From NCBI RefSeq assembly GCF_020523795.1, contig NZ_JAJALI010000002.1:121690-185689 (forward strand): a stretch of DNA of 64,000 bases. The letters are read 5' to 3'. The position numbers were made by a program, and so were the translations under genes. The notes below the pieces were generated by a model. It made no database searches. It worked only from the letters and a program-made list of their open reading frames with translations, and was not told where the DNA came from. The DNA is from Ancylobacter sp. Lp-2. Its GTDB lineage: Bacteria > Pseudomonadota > Alphaproteobacteria > Rhizobiales > Xanthobacteraceae. This document shows, in pieces, positions 35,176 to 46,964 of the stretch (position 1 is its first letter; the number at the start of each line of letters is the position of its first letter).

Positions 35176-35931
35176 ATGAAGATCGTCATCATCGGCGGAA
35201 CCGGCCTGATCGGTTCCAAGACCGTCGACCGCCTGCGCAAGCGCGGCCACGACGTACTGCCTGCGTCGCCGAATTCCGGCGTCAATACCATCACCGGTGA
35301 AGGCCTCGCCCACGCCCTCGCCGGCGCCGAAGTGGTGTTGGACCTCGCCAACTCGCCGTCCTTCGAGGACCAGGCGGTGCTCGACTTCTTCGGCGCTTCC
35401 GGCCGTAATTTGCTGGCCGCCGGTAAGGCAGCGGGCATCCGCCACCATATTGCTCTATCGGTGGTGGGCACCGAGCGGCTGCAGGAAAGCGGCTATTTCC
35501 GCGGCAAGCTGCTGCAGGAAAAGCTGATCCGCGAATCCGGTCTGCCCTACACCATCGTGCACTCGACGCAGTTCCTCGAGTTCCTGCCCGGGATCGTCAA
35601 GTCGGCGACGAGCGACGAGACGGTCCGGCTGTCGCCGGCCTATGTGCAGCCGATCGCGTCCGACGACGTGGCCGATGCGATGACCGATGTGGCGCTCTCA
35701 GTGCCGGTCAATGGCATCGTCGAGATCGCCGGCCCCGAACGCGTCGCTCTGAGCGAACTCGTACGGCGCTATCTGCGTGCTATCGGCGATGCCCGCTCCG
35801 TCGAGGCTGATCCCGAGGCCCGCTATTTCGGCGCCCAGCTCGACGAGAAGAGCCTCGTCTCCGACGCCAATCCCCGGCTCGGCGCCATCACCTTCGAACA
35901 ATGGATGAGCACGCAGCGCTCGGCCGCCTGA
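35176..35931 (+). CDS. NAD(P)-binding atypical short-chain dehydrogenase (NmrA-like)
   Basis: 251-aa Rossmann protein beginning with the dinucleotide motif IIGGTGLIGSKTVDRLRKRG (residues 5-24). It lacks the YX3K catalytic pair of classical SDRs. Instead it shows the NmrA/atypical pattern HIALSVVGTERLQESGYFRGK and SGLPYTIVHSTQFLEFLPG. Such proteins act as NAD(P)H-dependent oxidoreductases, often on quinones, or as redox sensors. GGAGA at 35163-35167 serves as RBS. Located 76 bp after the AhpD-like gene, it fits a redox or detoxification operon. No substrate can be named. Confidence 0.87.
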   Translation: MKIVIIGGTGLIGSKTVDRLRKRGHDVLPASPNSGVNTITGEGLAHALAGAEVVLDLANSPSFEDQAVLDFFGASGRNLLAAGKAAGIRHHIALSVVGTERLQESGYFRGKLLQEKLIRESGLPYTIVHSTQFLEFLPGIVKSATSDETVRLSPAYVQPIASDDVADAMTDVALSVPVNGIVEIAGPERVALSELVRRYLRAIGDARSVEADPEARYFGAQLDEKSLVSDANPRLGAITFEQWMSTQRSAA

Positions 35932-35975
35932 TCGGCGCCGACCGCTCCGTCCGCTGACACTCTTGGGAGGATCCC

Positions 35976-36389
35976 ATGTTTCGTACGCTTGGCGCCGTCT
36001 TCATTCTCGCGCTGTCCCTTGGAGCCGCCCATGCTCACGGCGCCGACAAGGAGTCTAAGGTTACGCTGGTCTATGAGCACGAACTGCCCAATGTGCCGGG
36101 CAAGAGCATGAGGGGAGTGCTGGTCGAATATGGTCCGGGTGGCTTCTCCGCCGCCCATACCCATCCGACCTCGGCCTTCATCTATGCGACCGTGCTGGAA
36201 GGCGCGATCCGCAGCCAGGTCAATGACGGGCCGGTCGTCACCTATCGCGCCGGCGAGAGCTTTTCGGAACTGCCGGGCGACCGTCATGGCGTCAGTGAGA
36301 ACGCCAGCGAGACCGAACCCGCCAAACTCCTCGCGGTGTTCGTCGTCGACACCGACCAGAAAGAGTTGACCTACCCGCTGACGAAGTAG
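35976..36389 (+). CDS. secreted cupin-domain protein
   Basis: 137-aa protein with a Sec signal peptide (FILALSLGAAHAHG, cleavage near residue 20) and a single conserved cupin barrel. The metal-binding first motif is GGFSAAHTHPTSAFIYATVLEG and the second is YRAGESFSELPGDRHGVSEN, so the His/Glu ligands appear present. It is probably periplasmic. GGGAGG at 35964-35969 is a good RBS, and the gap to the upstream gene is 44 bp. Small exported cupins of this sort are often found beside carboxymuconolactone decarboxylase-like genes in rhizobia and Burkholderia. The function is unproven. Confidence 0.87.
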   Translation: MFRTLGAVFILALSLGAAHAHGADKESKVTLVYEHELPNVPGKSMRGVLVEYGPGGFSAAHTHPTSAFIYATVLEGAIRSQVNDGPVVTYRAGESFSELPGDRHGVSENASETEPAKLLAVFVVDTDQKELTYPLTK

Positions 36390-36451
36390 CGCTCCACCGC
36401 CCACCCGACGGCTCGCGCCATGGGTGGGCGCCGGCCTTGGGGGAACGTCCG

Positions 36452-37390
36452 ATGACAATAATCTACGCATGGTCTCCGCTGGCGCTGCTCAATCTGTTCG
36501 GCGTCGCGGGGATCATCGTCTGGCATGTGGTGCCTCGCCGGCGCACGATGACGCGCCTCGTCGTACAACTCGGCTTCTTCGCCGTCATGACGGGCGTGCT
36601 GCTGTATTACGGCGTCGTGCCCTACCGGCTGGAGGGATATGGCGACTATCAGTTCACCGACGTCACGCTGATCCTCGCCAAGCTACTGTGGTGGATCCAC
36701 CTCGCATGGGCCGTCATCGGCTTTGTCCGGCTGTATCTGGTGATCGAAGGGCATCCCCAGCAAGCGCGGCTGCTGCAGGACATTTTCGTCGCCGTGATCT
36801 ATCTCGGCGTCGCGCTGGCGATCCTGTCCTTCGTGTTCGGCATGAACGTCTCCGCCCTCGTGGCGACATCGGGCGTCGTGGCGATCACGCTTGGCCTCGC
36901 GCTGCAAAACACCCTGGGGGACGTGTTCTCCGGCATCGCGCTGACTTTGGGGAGGCCTTACCGCCTCGGCGATCTGGTGGTTCTCGCTGACGGTACCGAA
37001 GGGCGTGTCGCTGAAACCGATTGGCGCTCGACCCATGTCCGGACCGTCGCCAATAACGTCATCGTGCTCCCCAACAGCGTGCTCGCCAAGATGACGATCA
37101 CCAACCTCGGACGGCCCGACGGCTCGCATATGCAGAGCGTCGTCATACGCGTCGCTCCGACACAAACGCCGTCGATGGTGACGGGCGTGATGCGCGAGGC
37201 GCTTGCCAGTTGCGGCGTTCTCATGCGCAGTCCCGAACCTCTGGTCGCGCTCAAAAGCGTCGATGCCGCCGCGATCGTGCTCGAACTGAGCTATTGGGTC
37301 GTGACACCGGCCGACCGCATCCCGGCGCGCAATGAGGTGCTCGATGTCGTCTATCGCCATAGCAAGACGGCAGGCCTCGAGTTCGCCTGA
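36452..37390 (+). CDS. MscS-family mechanosensitive channel
   Basis: 312-aa inner-membrane protein with about four transmembrane helices: LALLNLFGVAGIIVWHVV, LVVQLGFFAVMTGVLLYYGV, LLWWIHLAWAVIGFVRLYLV and the pore-lining IFVAVIYLGVALAILSFVFG. The TM3-like segment VVAITLGLALQNTLGDVFSG leads into the MscS beta domain (RPYRLGDLVVLADGTEGRVAETDWRS, NNVIVLPNSVLAKMTITN). The start at 36452 follows GGGGGA. A TTG five codons earlier is less likely. It is last in the operon after the cupin gene, so it may contribute to osmotic or envelope protection in the same response. Confidence 0.9.
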   Translation: MTIIYAWSPLALLNLFGVAGIIVWHVVPRRRTMTRLVVQLGFFAVMTGVLLYYGVVPYRLEGYGDYQFTDVTLILAKLLWWIHLAWAVIGFVRLYLVIEGHPQQARLLQDIFVAVIYLGVALAILSFVFGMNVSALVATSGVVAITLGLALQNTLGDVFSGIALTLGRPYRLGDLVVLADGTEGRVAETDWRSTHVRTVANNVIVLPNSVLAKMTITNLGRPDGSHMQSVVIRVAPTQTPSMVTGVMREALASCGVLMRSPEPLVALKSVDAAAIVLELSYWVVTPADRIPARNEVLDVVYRHSKTAGLEFA

Positions 37391-38007
37391 CCACCTTCCA
37401 GCTTCCTTTGCAGGGAGGCCGCGGCACGACTGGTCTCTCGTGAAAAGCGTCGCGATGTGGTTCGTCGGTCGTCTCACCGGAGGTGAACAAGTCGCGGCAT
37501 CCCTTTCAGAGGGCGATGGAAAACGTCACGGCATTGCGGGCCTGAACGGTGCCGGGCGTAGGGGGGCAGCGCAGCGATAGGGCGCTCGATGAGCGCGTGC
37601 GCGGTAGCTGCCGGGCGGGCGAATTCGGCGAGGGCGACATCTCCGTGAATGCCTCGGGCCATTGGCTCGGCGGAACAGCGCCACGCTCCACAGATCGCCC
37701 GATAACTACCTCTGTCGCTTGCCTTAAGCTCATCGCGGGGATTTTCGAGCGCCGACCATCGGTGAACCGTGGACCGCGGCGATCATCCGGGCTGGAGCCC
37801 GAGCCCGCGATTGGTACATCCAGTCGCCATCGCCAGACGGAAGAACCGCTCGGGCAGCACGCGCCGCCACCGGATTGGCGAGACGTCGATATCAAGCTCA
37901 TTGCACAAGCTGGCTTGGATGCTACATTTCATGCAACTCATGAAACTGGGCCGAGCTGCCGCTTCGTGCTGGCGGCCGGCTGATCGGCTTCGGCCGGGGA
38001 TAGAACA
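37391..38007. other. 617-bp region with no recognised gene
   Basis: Open frames exist on both strands (for example about 130-145 codons on each strand around 37506-37983), but none has an RBS, a conserved motif or a protein-like hydrophobic pattern. It may hold a decayed gene and the promoter of the phosphatase gene. No repeat was noticed. Confidence 0.4.
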
Positions 38008-39132
38008 ATGGTCGACGAGACCCACAAGCCGGCAGATCTCCGGTCTGCCGCGTGGTCGTGCAGGGAGGAGACGTCGCATTCACGTCACCGCTCGCGCCCT
38101 TGGCAAGGGCGGCGCGGCGATGGCGCGACGGCGGATCGACAATCCACCGATTCCTGTTATGCGGCGCTCGATCTGGGCACCAATAATTGCCGGCTGCTGG
38201 TTGCGCGCCCGACCTCCGGCGGCTTTCGCGTCGTCGACGCCTTCTCGCGAATCGTGCGTCTCGGCGAGGGCCTGATCGGATCGGGACGACTTGGCGAGAC
38301 GGCGATGAACCGCGCCGTCGAGGCGCTCGGCGTCTGCGCCTCCAAGCTGTCGGTGCGGCGCATCGCGGGCCAGCGGCTCATTGCCACCGAGGCCTGCCGC
38401 TCGGCCGCTAATGGCGACGCCTTCATCGCTCGCGTCGAGGCGGAGACCGGCCTCAAGCTTGAAATCGTCGACCGCGAAACCGAGGCGCGACTCGCCGCCG
38501 CCGGTTGCACCCCGCTGGTCGACCCGTCCTCGGATGGCGCGCTGTTGTTCGATATCGGCGGCGGCTCGACCGAGGTCGTCTGGCTCGACCGGGTGGAGAC
38601 ATGCGACGGCGGTCCGCCGGCGGCGGTGATCCGCGCCTGGGTGTCGGTGCCGCTCGGCGTCGTCACCGTGGCGGAGCGGCATGGCGGCGTGCTGGTGACG
38701 CGCGACGGCTTCGAGGCGATGGTGAACGAGTTCCGCCCGCATCTCGACGGCTTCGTGGCGGCGGTCGGCCCGCATGATTGTGGCCGACTGCACCTTCTGG
38801 GCACCTCGGGCACCGTCACCACCATCGCCGGCGTGCATCTCGACCTGCCGCGCTATGACCGCTCGCAGGTCGACGGGACCTGGCTCGACGCGCCGCAGGT
38901 GTGCGGCGTGGTGGACCGGCTGCTGGCCATGCCGTTCTCCGAGCGCGTCGCCAATCCCTGCATCGGCGCCGAGCGGGCCGATCTGGTGCTGGCGGGCTGC
39001 GCGATTCTCGAAGCCGTGCGCCGCGCCTTTCCTTGTGACCGTCTTCGCGTCGCCGATCGTGGCCTGCGGGAAGGTATTCTGGTCGAGCTCATGCGAGCCG
39101 ACCGCGTCTGGCGTAGCGGAGCCTATCGATGA
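38008..39132 (+). CDS. Ppx/GppA family phosphatase
   Basis: 374-aa exopolyphosphatase/guanosine pentaphosphatase family protein of the actin-like ATPase fold. Phosphate-1 loop [15 protein letters not shown] lies near residues 51-65, the catalytic Glu/phosphate-2 region is [11 protein letters not shown] with [11 protein letters not shown], and [14 protein letters not shown] follows. The first ~45 residues are Arg/Ser-rich and not part of the fold. Such an extension is common in rhizobial members, but the true start could be later. It hydrolyses polyphosphate and/or pppGpp in the family. It overlaps rlmE by ATGA, a conserved alphaproteobacterial pair. Confidence 0.9.
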   Translation: MVDETHKPADLRSAAWSCREETSHSRHRSRPWQGRRGDGATADRQSTDSCYAALDLGTNNCRLLVARPTSGGFRVVDAFSRIVRLGEGLIGSGRLGETAMNRAVEALGVCASKLSVRRIAGQRLIATEACRSAANGDAFIARVEAETGLKLEIVDRETEARLAAAGCTPLVDPSSDGALLFDIGGGSTEVVWLDRVETCDGGPPAAVIRAWVSVPLGVVTVAERHGGVLVTRDGFEAMVNEFRPHLDGFVAAVGPHDCGRLHLLGTSGTVTTIAGVHLDLPRYDRSQVDGTWLDAPQVCGVVDRLLAMPFSERVANPCIGAERADLVLAGCAILEAVRRAFPCDRLRVADRGLREGILVELMRADRVWRSGAYR

Positions 39133-39866
39133 GTGAACGCGTACCGGGAAAGGGACCGGGGGCGACCCGCGGCGAGTCGAGGCCGCTGAAGGTGCGGCTG
39201 AAGAAGGCGCGTTCGCTGTCTTCGTCGTCGCAGAAATGGCTGCAGCGGCAGCTGAACGATCCCTACGTGGCGCGCGCCAAGCGGGAAGGGTGGCGGTCCC
39301 GCGCGGCCTTCAAGCTCATCGAGATCGACGAGAAGGCCAAGCTGCTGCGCCCCGGCCTGCGGGTGGTCGACCTCGGCGCGGCGCCGGGCGGCTGGAGCCA
39401 GGTGGCGGCGAAGGCGGTGAAGGCCGAGGAAGGTCGCGGCAAGGTGGTGGCGATCGATCTGCTGGAGATCGATCCCATCGCCGGCGTCGACTTCGCCCAG
39501 CTCGACTTCCTCAAGGACGAGGCCCCCGCCCAGTTGAAGCAGATGCTCGGCGGCGAGGCCGACCTCGTGCTGTCCGACATGGCCGCCAACACCACCGGCC
39601 ACCGGGCGACCGACCATCTGCGCATCGTCGGGCTCGTCGAGCTCGCCATCGACTTCGCACGGCAGGTGCTGGCGCCCGGCGGCGGCTTCGTCGCCAAGGT
39701 GTTCCAGGGCGGTACCGAGAACGAGCTGCTCGCCGAACTCAAGCGCAACTTCGCCACGGTGCGTCATGTGAAGCCGCAGGCGAGCCGGGCGGATTCGGCT
39801 GAGCTCTATGTGGTGGCGACCGGCTTTCGCGGGCGCCAGGACGAGACCGGCCGGGACGAGGACTGA
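39129..39866 (+). CDS. rlmE: 23S rRNA 2'-O-methyltransferase RlmE (FtsJ/RrmJ)
   Basis: 245-aa SAM-dependent enzyme that methylates a uridine (U2552 by E. coli numbering) in the ribosomal A loop. The SAM motif is [14 protein letters not shown] near residues 78-91. The K-D-K-E catalytic tetrad is visible: Lys in RAAFKLIE, Asp in LVLSDMAAN, Lys in FVAKVFQGG and Glu in SAELYVV. A basic N-terminal extension of about 40 residues ([15 protein letters not shown]) is typical of alphaproteobacterial RlmE. The ATG overlaps the phosphatase stop. Confidence 0.95.
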   Translation: MSERVPGKGPGATRGESRPLKVRLKKARSLSSSSQKWLQRQLNDPYVARAKREGWRSRAAFKLIEIDEKAKLLRPGLRVVDLGAAPGGWSQVAAKAVKAEEGRGKVVAIDLLEIDPIAGVDFAQLDFLKDEAPAQLKQMLGGEADLVLSDMAANTTGHRATDHLRIVGLVELAIDFARQVLAPGGGFVAKVFQGGTENELLAELKRNFATVRHVKPQASRADSAELYVVATGFRGRQDETGRDED

Positions 39867-39878
39867 CGCCGCCAGTAA

Positions 39879-41315
39879 TCAGGCGGTGCTGCCCATCTCG
39901 CCCGGCGCCTCGGTGGGCGCGGCCGGCTTGCTGCCGGGCTTGCGCGCCAGTTCCGCGCCGGCGTCGTCCGGCAGGCGCAGATAGAAGAACACCGAGCACA
40001 CCGCGATCAGCGCGATAACAGTGAACGCCACGCTGAAATCCCCCAACTGGATCGTGCCGTCGCCGCGCCATGTCCGCATGCCGTCGAGGATCAGCGCCGC
40101 CACCGCGACGCCGGTGGAGATCGACACCTGCTGCGCCACGCTGGCGAAGCTGGTGGCCCGGCTCATCGCCTCGTTAGAGATGTCGGCATAGGACAGCGCG
40201 TTGGTGCTGGTGAATTGCAGCGAGCGGAAGAAGCCGCCGAACAGCAGCGCACCGATCAGGATGAGATGCGGCATGTCCGGCCGGAAGAAGGCGGAGATGC
40301 CGATGAAGGTCGAAGCGATCACGCAGTTGACGATCAGCACCCGGCGGAAGCCGAAGGCGCGGATGATCGGCGCCGCAGTCAGCTTCATGGTCATCGCGCC
40401 GGCGGCAGAGGCGAAGGTGATCATGCCCGAGGCGAAGGGCGTCATGCCGAAGCCCAGCTGCAGCATCAGCGGCAGCAGGAAGGGCAGGGCGCCGATGCCG
40501 ATGCGGAACAGCGAGGCGCCGACCACGCCGGCGAAGAAGGTCGGGACCTTCAACAGCGTCAGGTCGAGGATCGGCCGGTCGGTGTGCCGCGCGTGGCGCA
40601 CATAGAAGGTCATGGCGACGGCGCCGACCGCGATCACCGTCAGCGCGATCCACGGCGCCACCGCCTGCTGGCCCAGCAGCGCGAAGCCGAAGACGAGGCC
40701 GGCGAGCCCGACGCTCGACATCAGCATGCCGTGCAGATCGAACGGCGCCACGTCCTCCTCGCGGATATCCGGGATGAAGAGGCTGGCGAGCACCACGCCG
40801 ACCATGCCGATCGGGATGTTCAGGAAGAAGATCAGGCGCCAGTCGAAATAGGTGGTGATGAAGCCGCCGATCGGCGGGCCGAGCACCGGGCCGAGCAGCG
40901 CCGGGACGGTGAGCCAGGCCAGCGCCGAGACGAGTTCGCCCTTGGGCACGGTGCGCAGGATCACCAGCCGCCCGACCGGTACCATCATCGCCCCGCCCAT
41001 GCCCTGGATGATGCGGTAGATCACGAAGTCCGGCAGCGAGGTGGCGAGCCCGCAGAGCAGCGATCCGGTGGTGAACACGACGATGGCGGTGCGGAACACC
41101 GTGCGCGAGCCGAAGCGGTCGGCGAACCAGCCGCTGGCCGGGATGAACACCGCCAGGCTGAGCAGGTAGGAGGTGAGGGCGAGCTTCAGCGAGATCGGGT
41201 CTTCGTGCAGATCGGCGGCGATCGCCGGCAGCGAGGTGGAGATCACCGTCGAATCGAGCTGTTCCATGAACAGCGCGCAGGCGACGATGAGCGGGACGAG
41301 ACGTTCGGGGCGCAC
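39879..41315 (-). CDS. MFS drug exporter, DHA2 (14-TM, EmrB-like) family
   Basis: 478-aa inner-membrane proton antiporter with about 14 hydrophobic segments. It has the family signature LDSTVISTSLPAIAADL (about residues 20-36) in TM1, the loop motif GWFADRFGSRTVF between TM2 and TM3, and antiporter motif C-like GPVLGPPIGG in TM5. The GTG start (VRPERLVPL) directly precedes the first helix. It is convergent with rlmE (12-bp gap) and divergent from guaB. No adjacent membrane-fusion or TetR gene is seen, so the substrate cannot be guessed. Confidence 0.9.
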   Translation of the reverse strand: MRPERLVPLIVACALFMEQLDSTVISTSLPAIAADLHEDPISLKLALTSYLLSLAVFIPASGWFADRFGSRTVFRTAIVVFTTGSLLCGLATSLPDFVIYRIIQGMGGAMMVPVGRLVILRTVPKGELVSALAWLTVPALLGPVLGPPIGGFITTYFDWRLIFFLNIPIGMVGVVLASLFIPDIREEDVAPFDLHGMLMSSVGLAGLVFGFALLGQQAVAPWIALTVIAVGAVAMTFYVRHARHTDRPILDLTLLKVPTFFAGVVGASLFRIGIGALPFLLPLMLQLGFGMTPFASGMITFASAAGAMTMKLTAAPIIRAFGFRRVLIVNCVIASTFIGISAFFRPDMPHLILIGALLFGGFFRSLQFTSTNALSYADISNEAMSRATSFASVAQQVSISTGVAVAALILDGMRTWRGDGTIQLGDFSVAFTVIALIAVCSVFFYLRLPDDAGAELARKPGSKPAAPTEAPGEMGSTA

Positions 41316-43113
<1,798 letters not shown>

Positions 43114-43120
43114 CGAACGC

Positions 43121-43147
43121 GCCGCCGGGAACCGGTTTCCCGGCGGC
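43121..43147 (+). terminator. stem-loop after guaB (attenuator or weak terminator)
   Basis: A perfect 11-bp stem, GCCGCCGGGAA with TTCCCGGCGGC, closes a 5-nt loop CCGGT, just after the guaB stop. There is no T tract, so it is not a standard Rho-independent terminator. It may stabilise the guaB 3' end or partly separate guaB from the downstream genes. Confidence 0.4.
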
Positions 43148-43176
43148 CATCCGCAGCTTCGGGGGCCTCCGACGCC

Positions 43177-43614
43177 ATGACCTATGCCGCGATCCTGATG
43201 CCGGTCTTCGCGATGGTGCTGCTCACTTTCGCAGTGCTCATCCGGCTTGGCGTGCTGCGGTGGCGGGCGGTGAAGGCCGGGCTGGTCGCCGACCGCGAAG
43301 GCGCGGTCACCGGCGACGAGCGGGTCTGGCCGGTGGCGGTGCGGCAGGCGTCCAGCTGCTTCCGCAACCAGTTCGAAGTGCCGGTGCTGTTCTATGTGCT
43401 GAGCGTGCTGGTGCTGGTGACGCGCAAGGCCGATTTTCTCTATATCGTCCTCGCCTGGATCTTCGTCGCCAGCCGCTGGGTGCATGCCGGCATCCATTGC
43501 GGTCCGAATCTCGTCGGGCCGCGCTTTTCCCTGTTCTTCGTCGGCGTCCTCGTGCTGATGGCGATGTGGCTGCTTTTCGCCCTCTCCATCCTCGTCGCGC
43601 CGATCGTGCCGTGA
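43177..43614 (+). CDS. MAPEG-family membrane protein
   Basis: 145-aa integral membrane protein with four helices (ILMPVFAMVLLTFAVLIRLG, VPVLFYVLSVLVLVT, FLYIVLAWIFVASRWVH, LFFVGVLVLMAMWLLFALS) and the MAPEG motif CFRNQFEVPVLFY plus SRWVHAGIHCGPN. The eukaryotic family members act on eicosanoids and glutathione. Bacterial ones of this type are uncharacterised. It lies 63 bp after guaB and upstream of the methyltransferase, an arrangement seen in other Hyphomicrobiales. Confidence 0.88.
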   Translation: MTYAAILMPVFAMVLLTFAVLIRLGVLRWRAVKAGLVADREGAVTGDERVWPVAVRQASSCFRNQFEVPVLFYVLSVLVLVTRKADFLYIVLAWIFVASRWVHAGIHCGPNLVGPRFSLFFVGVLVLMAMWLLFALSILVAPIVP

Positions 43615-43629
43615 TTGTCGGATCGTAAC

Positions 43630-44931
43630 ATGACCCCTGCCGCGCGCCTCGCCGCCGCCATCGACATCGTCAACACCATCGCCGCCGACCGGCGCCCCGC
43701 CTCCGAGGTGCTGAAGGAGTGGGGGCGCGGCCACCGTTTCGCCGGTTCCGGTGACCGGGCGGCCATCGCGGCGCTGGTCTATGACGTCGAGCGCCGCAAG
43801 GCCTCCGCCGCCTATGTGATGGGCGCCGAGGAGGGGCGGGCGCTGGCGCTCGGCGCGCTGAAGCTCGCGCGGGGGCTCGACGTGGATGCCATCGCCGCGC
43901 TGTGCGACGGCTCGCGCTTCGGGCCGACGCCGCTCACCGACGAGGAGCGCGCCAGGCTGGAGGCCGGCAGCCTCGACGGCGCCCCGGCGCCGGTCGCCGG
44001 CGACTATCCCGAATGGCTCGACGCCTCGCTCGCCGCGGTGTTCGGCGAGGCACGGGCGGCCGAGGGACAGGCGCTCGCCGAGCGGGCGCCGCTCGATTTG
44101 CGCGTCAACACGCTGAAGGCCGCGTCGGAGAAGGCGACCGAGGCGCTGGCGCACCTCAACCCGGCCACCACCGACTGGTCACCGCTGGCGCTGCGCATCG
44201 GTTTCGAGGCCGACGGCAAGGCGCACGCGCTGACCGCCGAGCCGGCCTTCATCAAGGGGCAGGTCGAGATCCAGGACGAGGGCTCGCAGATCGCCGCCAT
44301 CCTCGCCGCCCCGCCGCGCGGCGGGCAGGTGCTGGACCTGTGCGCCGGTGGCGGCGGCAAGACGCTGGAGCTGGCGGCGCTGATGGATAATGCCGGCCAG
44401 CTCTACGCCTATGACAGCGACATGCGCCGGCTGGCGCCGATCCACGAACGCCTGCAGCGCGCCGGCGTGCGCAACGTGCAGGTGCGCACGCCGCGCGGCG
44501 CCGCCGACGTGCTCGCCGATCTCGAAGGCCGCATGGACCTCGTGCTGGTCGACGCGCCCTGCACCGGCACCGGCACCTGGCGTCGCAACCCGGACGCCAA
44601 GTGGCGCATGCGGCCCGGCGCGCTTGCCGAGCGGCAGAAAGACCAGGCCGAGGTGCTCGACGCCGCCGCGCGCTTCGTCAAGCCGGGCGGGCGCATCGCC
44701 TATGTGACCTGCTCGCTGCTCGACGAGGAGAATGGTGGGCAGGTGCGGGCCTTCCTCGCCCGCCACCCCGATTTTGCCGTCGTGCCTCCGGACGAGACCG
44801 TGCTGGCGCTCGGCGAGCGCGGCATCCGCCTGAAGCAGGCGGCGCTGGCGAGCGCGGAGGGCCTGCTGCTGACGCCGCGGCGCACCGGCACCGACGGCTT
44901 CTTCGTTAGCCTGCTCGCCCGCGCGGCGTGA
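43630..44931 (+). CDS. RsmB/NOP2-type SAM-dependent rRNA cytosine-C5 methyltransferase
   Basis: 433-aa RNA m5C methyltransferase. The SAM site is VLDLCAGGGGKTLELAAL near residues 235-252. The two catalytic cysteines are Cys310 in DAPCTGTGTWRRNPDAK and Cys361 in YVTCSLLDEENG. The N-terminal region (1-130) resembles NusB-like/RsmB helical domains but is not a clear match to E. coli RsmB, so the exact rRNA target is uncertain. The ATG at 43630 is preferred over a TTG five codons upstream. It lies 15 bp after the MAPEG gene and upstream of guaA. Confidence 0.9.
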   Translation: MTPAARLAAAIDIVNTIAADRRPASEVLKEWGRGHRFAGSGDRAAIAALVYDVERRKASAAYVMGAEEGRALALGALKLARGLDVDAIAALCDGSRFGPTPLTDEERARLEAGSLDGAPAPVAGDYPEWLDASLAAVFGEARAAEGQALAERAPLDLRVNTLKAASEKATEALAHLNPATTDWSPLALRIGFEADGKAHALTAEPAFIKGQVEIQDEGSQIAAILAAPPRGGQVLDLCAGGGGKTLELAALMDNAGQLYAYDSDMRRLAPIHERLQRAGVRNVQVRTPRGAADVLADLEGRMDLVLVDAPCTGTGTWRRNPDAKWRMRPGALAERQKDQAEVLDAAARFVKPGGRIAYVTCSLLDEENGGQVRAFLARHPDFAVVPPDETVLALGERGIRLKQAALASAEGLLLTPRRTGTDGFFVSLLARAA

Positions 44932-45002
44932 CGGTGAAAGTGCCTCTCGCAGAAGTGCCTTTGATTGTGGACGTGACACAGGACAGCGATTAGAAGCCCG
45001 CC

Positions 45003-46574
45003 ATGACCCAGACCGCTGACACCCCGACCCACGACACCCTGCTCATCATCGATTTCGGCTCGCAGGTCACGCAGCTCATCGCGCGGCGCGTGCGCGAGAC
45101 CGGCGTCTATTGCGAGATCCACCCCTTCCAGAACGCCAACGAAGCGTTCGAGCGGCTGAAACCGAAGGGGGTGATCTTCTCCGGCGGCCCGGATTCGGTC
45201 ATTCGCGAGGGCAGCCCGCGCGCCCCGCAGGCGGTGTTCGACAGCGGCGTGCCGATCCTCGGCATCTGCTATGGCCAGCAGACCCTGGCCACCCAGCTCG
45301 GCGGCGTCGTCGAGGGCGGCCATGCCGCCGAGTTCGGCCGCGCCGATGTCGAGATCAAGGCGGCAAGCCCGCTGTTCGACGGCATCTGGGAGGTCGGCAA
45401 GCGTTACCCGGTGTGGATGAGCCATGGCGACCGGGTGACCCAGCTGCCCGAGGGCTTCAGCGTCATCGCCACCTCGGAGAACGCGCCCTTCGCCATCGCC
45501 GCCGACGAGAGCCGGCAGTATTACACCACCATGTTCCACCCCGAGGTGGTGCACACACCGGATGGCGGTAAGCTGCTTGCCAATTTCGTGCACAACATCG
45601 TCGGGCTGAAGTCGGACTGGACGATGAAGGCCTTCCGCGAGGAGGCGATCAAGCGCATCCGCGAGCAGGTCGGCACCGAGAAGGTGATCTGCGGCCTGTC
45701 GGGCGGCGTGGACTCGTCGGTGGCGGCGGTGCTGATCCACGAGGCGATCGGCGACCAGCTCACCTGCGTGTTCGTCGACCACGGCCTTCTCCGCCTCGGT
45801 GAGGCGCAGAAGGTGGTGACGCTGTTCCGCGACAGCTACAACATCCCGCTGGTGCATGTGGACGCTGAGGAGATGTTCCTCAAGGCGCTGGAAGGTGTCA
45901 CCGACCCCGAGGTGAAGCGCAAGACCATCGGCAAGCTGTTCATCGACGTGTTCGAGGCCGAGGCGAAGAAGATCGGCGGCGCCGCTTTCCTCGCCCAGGG
46001 CACGCTATACCCGGACGTGATCGAGAGCGTGAGCTTCACCGGCGGCCCGTCGGTGACGATCAAGAGCCACCACAATGTCGGCGGCCTGCCCGCGCGCATG
46101 AACATGAAGCTCGTCGAGCCGCTGCGCGAGCTGTTCAAGGACGAGGTGCGCGCGCTCGGCCGCGAGCTCGGCCTGCCGGAGGTGTTCGTCGGCCGCCATC
46201 CCTTCCCGGGGCCGGGCCTCGCGATCCGCTGCCCGGGCGAGATCACCCGCGAGAAGCTGGATATCCTGCGCCTCGCCGACGAGGTCTATCTCGAGGAGAT
46301 CCGCCGCGGCGGGCTCTACGACCAGATCTGGCAGGCCTTCGCGGTGATCCTGCCGGTGAAGACGGTCGGCGTGATGGGCGACTACCGCACCTATGACTAT
46401 GTGGTCGGCCTGCGCGCGGTGACCTCGGTGGACGGCATGACGGCGGATTTCTACCCGTTCGACATGGCCTTCCTCGGCCGGGTGGCGACGCGGATCGTCA
46501 ACGAGGTGAAGGGCGTGAACCGCGTCGTCTACGACGTGACGTCCAAGCCGCCGGGCACGATCGAGTGGGAGTGA
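45003..46574 (+). CDS. guaA: GMP synthase (glutamine-hydrolysing)
   Basis: 523-aa two-domain enzyme converting XMP to GMP with ATP and glutamine. The class I amidotransferase has Cys89 in [15 protein letters not shown] and the His/Glu pair in FHPEVVHT. The ATP pyrophosphatase P-loop is [10 protein letters not shown] near residue 232. C-terminal dimerisation segments include [12 protein letters not shown] and the end [13 protein letters not shown], which is diagnostic. It follows the methyltransferase by 71 bp and completes the guaB-guaA purine segment. Confidence 0.97.
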   Translation: MTQTADTPTHDTLLIIDFGSQVTQLIARRVRETGVYCEIHPFQNANEAFERLKPKGVIFSGGPDSVIREGSPRAPQAVFDSGVPILGICYGQQTLATQLGGVVEGGHAAEFGRADVEIKAASPLFDGIWEVGKRYPVWMSHGDRVTQLPEGFSVIATSENAPFAIAADESRQYYTTMFHPEVVHTPDGGKLLANFVHNIVGLKSDWTMKAFREEAIKRIREQVGTEKVICGLSGGVDSSVAAVLIHEAIGDQLTCVFVDHGLLRLGEAQKVVTLFRDSYNIPLVHVDAEEMFLKALEGVTDPEVKRKTIGKLFIDVFEAEAKKIGGAAFLAQGTLYPDVIESVSFTGGPSVTIKSHHNVGGLPARMNMKLVEPLRELFKDEVRALGRELGLPEVFVGRHPFPGPGLAIRCPGEITREKLDILRLADEVYLEEIRRGGLYDQIWQAFAVILPVKTVGVMGDYRTYDYVVGLRAVTSVDGMTADFYPFDMAFLGRVATRIVNEVKGVNRVVYDVTSKPPGTIEWE

Positions 46575-46964
46575 CGGATACAAACGGCGGCAATAGCGTA
46601 GCTTCGGCGGTGGTTTTCGCCGCCGAATAGCTGTCATTCCTGCCTGTTTTCCGGTCCATTGATACAGCCGGTCTCCTTCTCTCTATTTCGCATCTTGAAA
46701 CCGCCCTCGTTCTCCGACTGGGGGCCGCTTCAAGAAGCGAGAGCGCTCTCGCGTGGACCCACGTGCACACAGGCTGGTCCACCGGGTGTGTAATCGCGTC
46801 GCGAGCAATGTCCGGCCGGCGCAAAGCCGCCTGGCAGGGGCGGGCTGTCGCGTCGGACGGCCTCGTTCCGATCGAGCCGCGCGGATTCTGCCGTTACGGA
46901 AAAGCGGTCTCTTGTGCAACCCAAGGAATCTGTTAACCTTTCGGTAGGGTTGCGGGGCAATCGC
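46575..46964. other. 390-bp intergenic region before the BTAD regulator
   Basis: It marks the boundary between housekeeping genes and the CIS locus. No credible gene is present. A possible weak promoter is TTGTGC (46912-46917), 16 bp, TAACCT (46934-46939). The segment shows no tRNA, att-like repeat or integrase that would mark an island border. Confidence 0.4.
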
